The translations under genes were made by a program, and so were the position numbers. From an uncultured Granulicatella sp. (lineage in GTDB: Bacteria > Bacillota > Bacilli > Lactobacillales > Aerococcaceae), in the NCBI GenBank assembly GCA_900551535.1, contig URWJ01000072.1, forward strand, positions 1-6,925: a stretch of 6,925 nucleotides of DNA, read 5' to 3'. The notes below the pieces were generated by a model. That model worked only from the letters and a program-made list of their open reading frames with translations, ran no database searches and was not told where the DNA came from. Positions 6,245 to 6,925 of this stretch are shown here, in pieces (position 1 is the stretch's first letter; the number at the start of each line of letters is the position of its first letter).

Positions 6245-6823
6245 ATGCCAGAAATCGAAAAAGAGTTTAAGAACTTACTGACAAAAGAACAATACGACGC
6301 ACTCGTAAACGACTATAAAGAAGTCTTTACAAAAGACGTTACGCAGACCAATAGCTACTACGACTATGAAGGTCTCCTCCAAGAACATAAAATGGCGCTT
6401 CGCATTCGCATCGTCGAAGGAAAAGAAACCGGTGAAATCACGCTGAAGATTCCTCAAAGTAGCTTAGAGGTGCTTGAATATACAGAAGTGCTTCCGGTAG
6501 AGATTCTGAATGCGTATAACCACGACAAACAATTCACGCTGCCAACTTCGCTTCAGGAAACATTGGAAGATACAGGCATTACAATTCAAACAGTGAATCA
6601 AACGGCCCTTCTTACAACGCATCGCTTAGAAGGTGCCCTCTCTGAGAATGAATGGCTTGTTCTAGACGAGAGTCACTATAACGGCAAAGTCGACTTTGAG
6701 ATGGAAATGGAAGTTCGTAGTCTAGAGCTCTGCGAACCAGTATTCTTGGGCATTTTAGCTAAATATAATATCGTAAGATGCCAAGCAGAAAGCAAAATTA
6801 AACGAGCACTGTCCACGAGATGA
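6245..6823 (+). CDS. yjbK: CYTH-domain triphosphatase-like protein
   Basis: A 192-residue protein of the CYTH / triphosphate tunnel metalloenzyme fold. Members bind triphosphorylated ligands inside a beta-barrel and many hydrolyse inorganic triphosphate, thiamine triphosphate or nucleotides with Mg2+ or Mn2+. The hallmark ExExK reads EKEFK at 5-9. Further tunnel residues are RIR at 53-55, TLK at 66-68, Arg127, Asp141, the acidic strand DFEMEMEV at 150-157 and the basic SKIKR at 183-187. All charged elements expected of an active tunnel appear present. An AAGGAGG ribosome-binding site at 6231-6237 supports the ATG. It diverges from relQ, whereas in B. subtilis yjbK lies in the same direction close to yjbM. 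The nearness to an alarmone synthetase suggests, but does not prove, a nucleotide or polyphosphate substrate. Confidence 0.9.
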   Translation: MPEIEKEFKNLLTKEQYDALVNDYKEVFTKDVTQTNSYYDYEGLLQEHKMALRIRIVEGKETGEITLKIPQSSLEVLEYTEVLPVEILNAYNHDKQFTLPTSLQETLEDTGITIQTVNQTALLTTHRLEGALSENEWLVLDESHYNGKVDFEMEMEVRSLELCEPVFLGILAKYNIVRCQAESKIKRALSTR

Positions 6824-6853
6824 GTACAAACGTCACGCGTTGTGCAAATTATT

Positions 6854-6881
6854 CTGACATTTCAACGAACTATGTTACAAT
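6854..6881 (+). promoter_or_regulatory. Promoter for a gene beyond the right edge
   Basis: CTGACA (6854-6859) and TACAAT (6876-6881) are 16 nt apart, and the TGT before the -10 makes it an extended type. The 9-mer ATGTTACAA at 6872-6880 covers the end of the -10 and recurs at 6883-6891, an 11-bp tandem spacing. No start codon with a well-placed ribosome-binding site is visible before base 6925, so the gene itself lies outside. I see no clear terminator between the CYTH gene and this promoter. Confidence 0.6.
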
Positions 6882-6925
6882 GATGTTACAAAGTTAGTTA
6901 GGGAACAGGGGTGTAGGATTTTGAG

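Noticed and set aside
6826..6850. Possible terminator after the CYTH gene
   Set aside because: The imperfect ACAAACG/CGCGTTGT pairing is short and interrupted, and no U-tract follows it.

Overview
The window looks like a chromosomal fragment from a low-GC Gram-positive bacterium (Firmicutes). The order Lactobacillales or Bacilli more broadly is likely, but I cannot fix the genus. The grounds are AT-rich intergenic DNA, strong AGGAG-type ribosome-binding sites, TTG start codons, sigma-A-like promoters, and two gene blocks whose content and order recall Bacillus subtilis yitU/yitV/yitW and yjbK/yjbM/yjbN/yjbO.

Left edge (1-133): the first 22 bases match the 3' end of the Illumina TruSeq read-2 adapter, so they are a technical artefact and mark a contig end. 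Bases 23-133 hold no gene but carry three copies of a short repeat ending in CA, which resembles the multi-repeat terminus of an insertion sequence (IS21-like in layout). An assembly break inside a repeated element would fit this. Bases 134-215 are non-coding and contain a perfect 22-bp AT-rich palindrome.

Block 1 (216-2337): a terminator, a DUF59/MIP18 iron-sulfur assembly factor (yitW-like) and an alpha/beta hydrolase (yitV-like) form a two-gene minus-strand operon. A Cof-type HAD phosphatase (yitU-like) is transcribed divergently from it. The HAD gene and the next operon converge on one long, probably bidirectional, terminator hairpin.

Block 2 (2336-6823): a tightly packed minus-strand operon runs, in transcription order, relQ (small alarmone synthetase), nadK (NAD kinase), an RluA-family pseudouridine synthase and mgtE (Mg2+ channel/transporter). 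The first three genes overlap by 4 nt at each junction, and the last junction is 17 nt. The third and fourth genes start with TTG. A CYTH-fold triphosphatase-like gene (yjbK-like) diverges from relQ across a 132-bp intergenic region with promoters facing both ways. The block joins alarmone synthesis, NADP supply, RNA modification and Mg2+ homeostasis. It is a recognised conserved neighbourhood rather than a new system.

Right edge (6824-6925): no gene is complete here, but a good extended -10 promoter with a tandem repeat points to a gene starting beyond the window.

All eight protein functions rest on motif and family recognition. I see no convincing undescribed multi-gene system. The most unusual items are the insertion-sequence-like terminus, the perfect palindrome beside it, and the architecture of the relQ operon.
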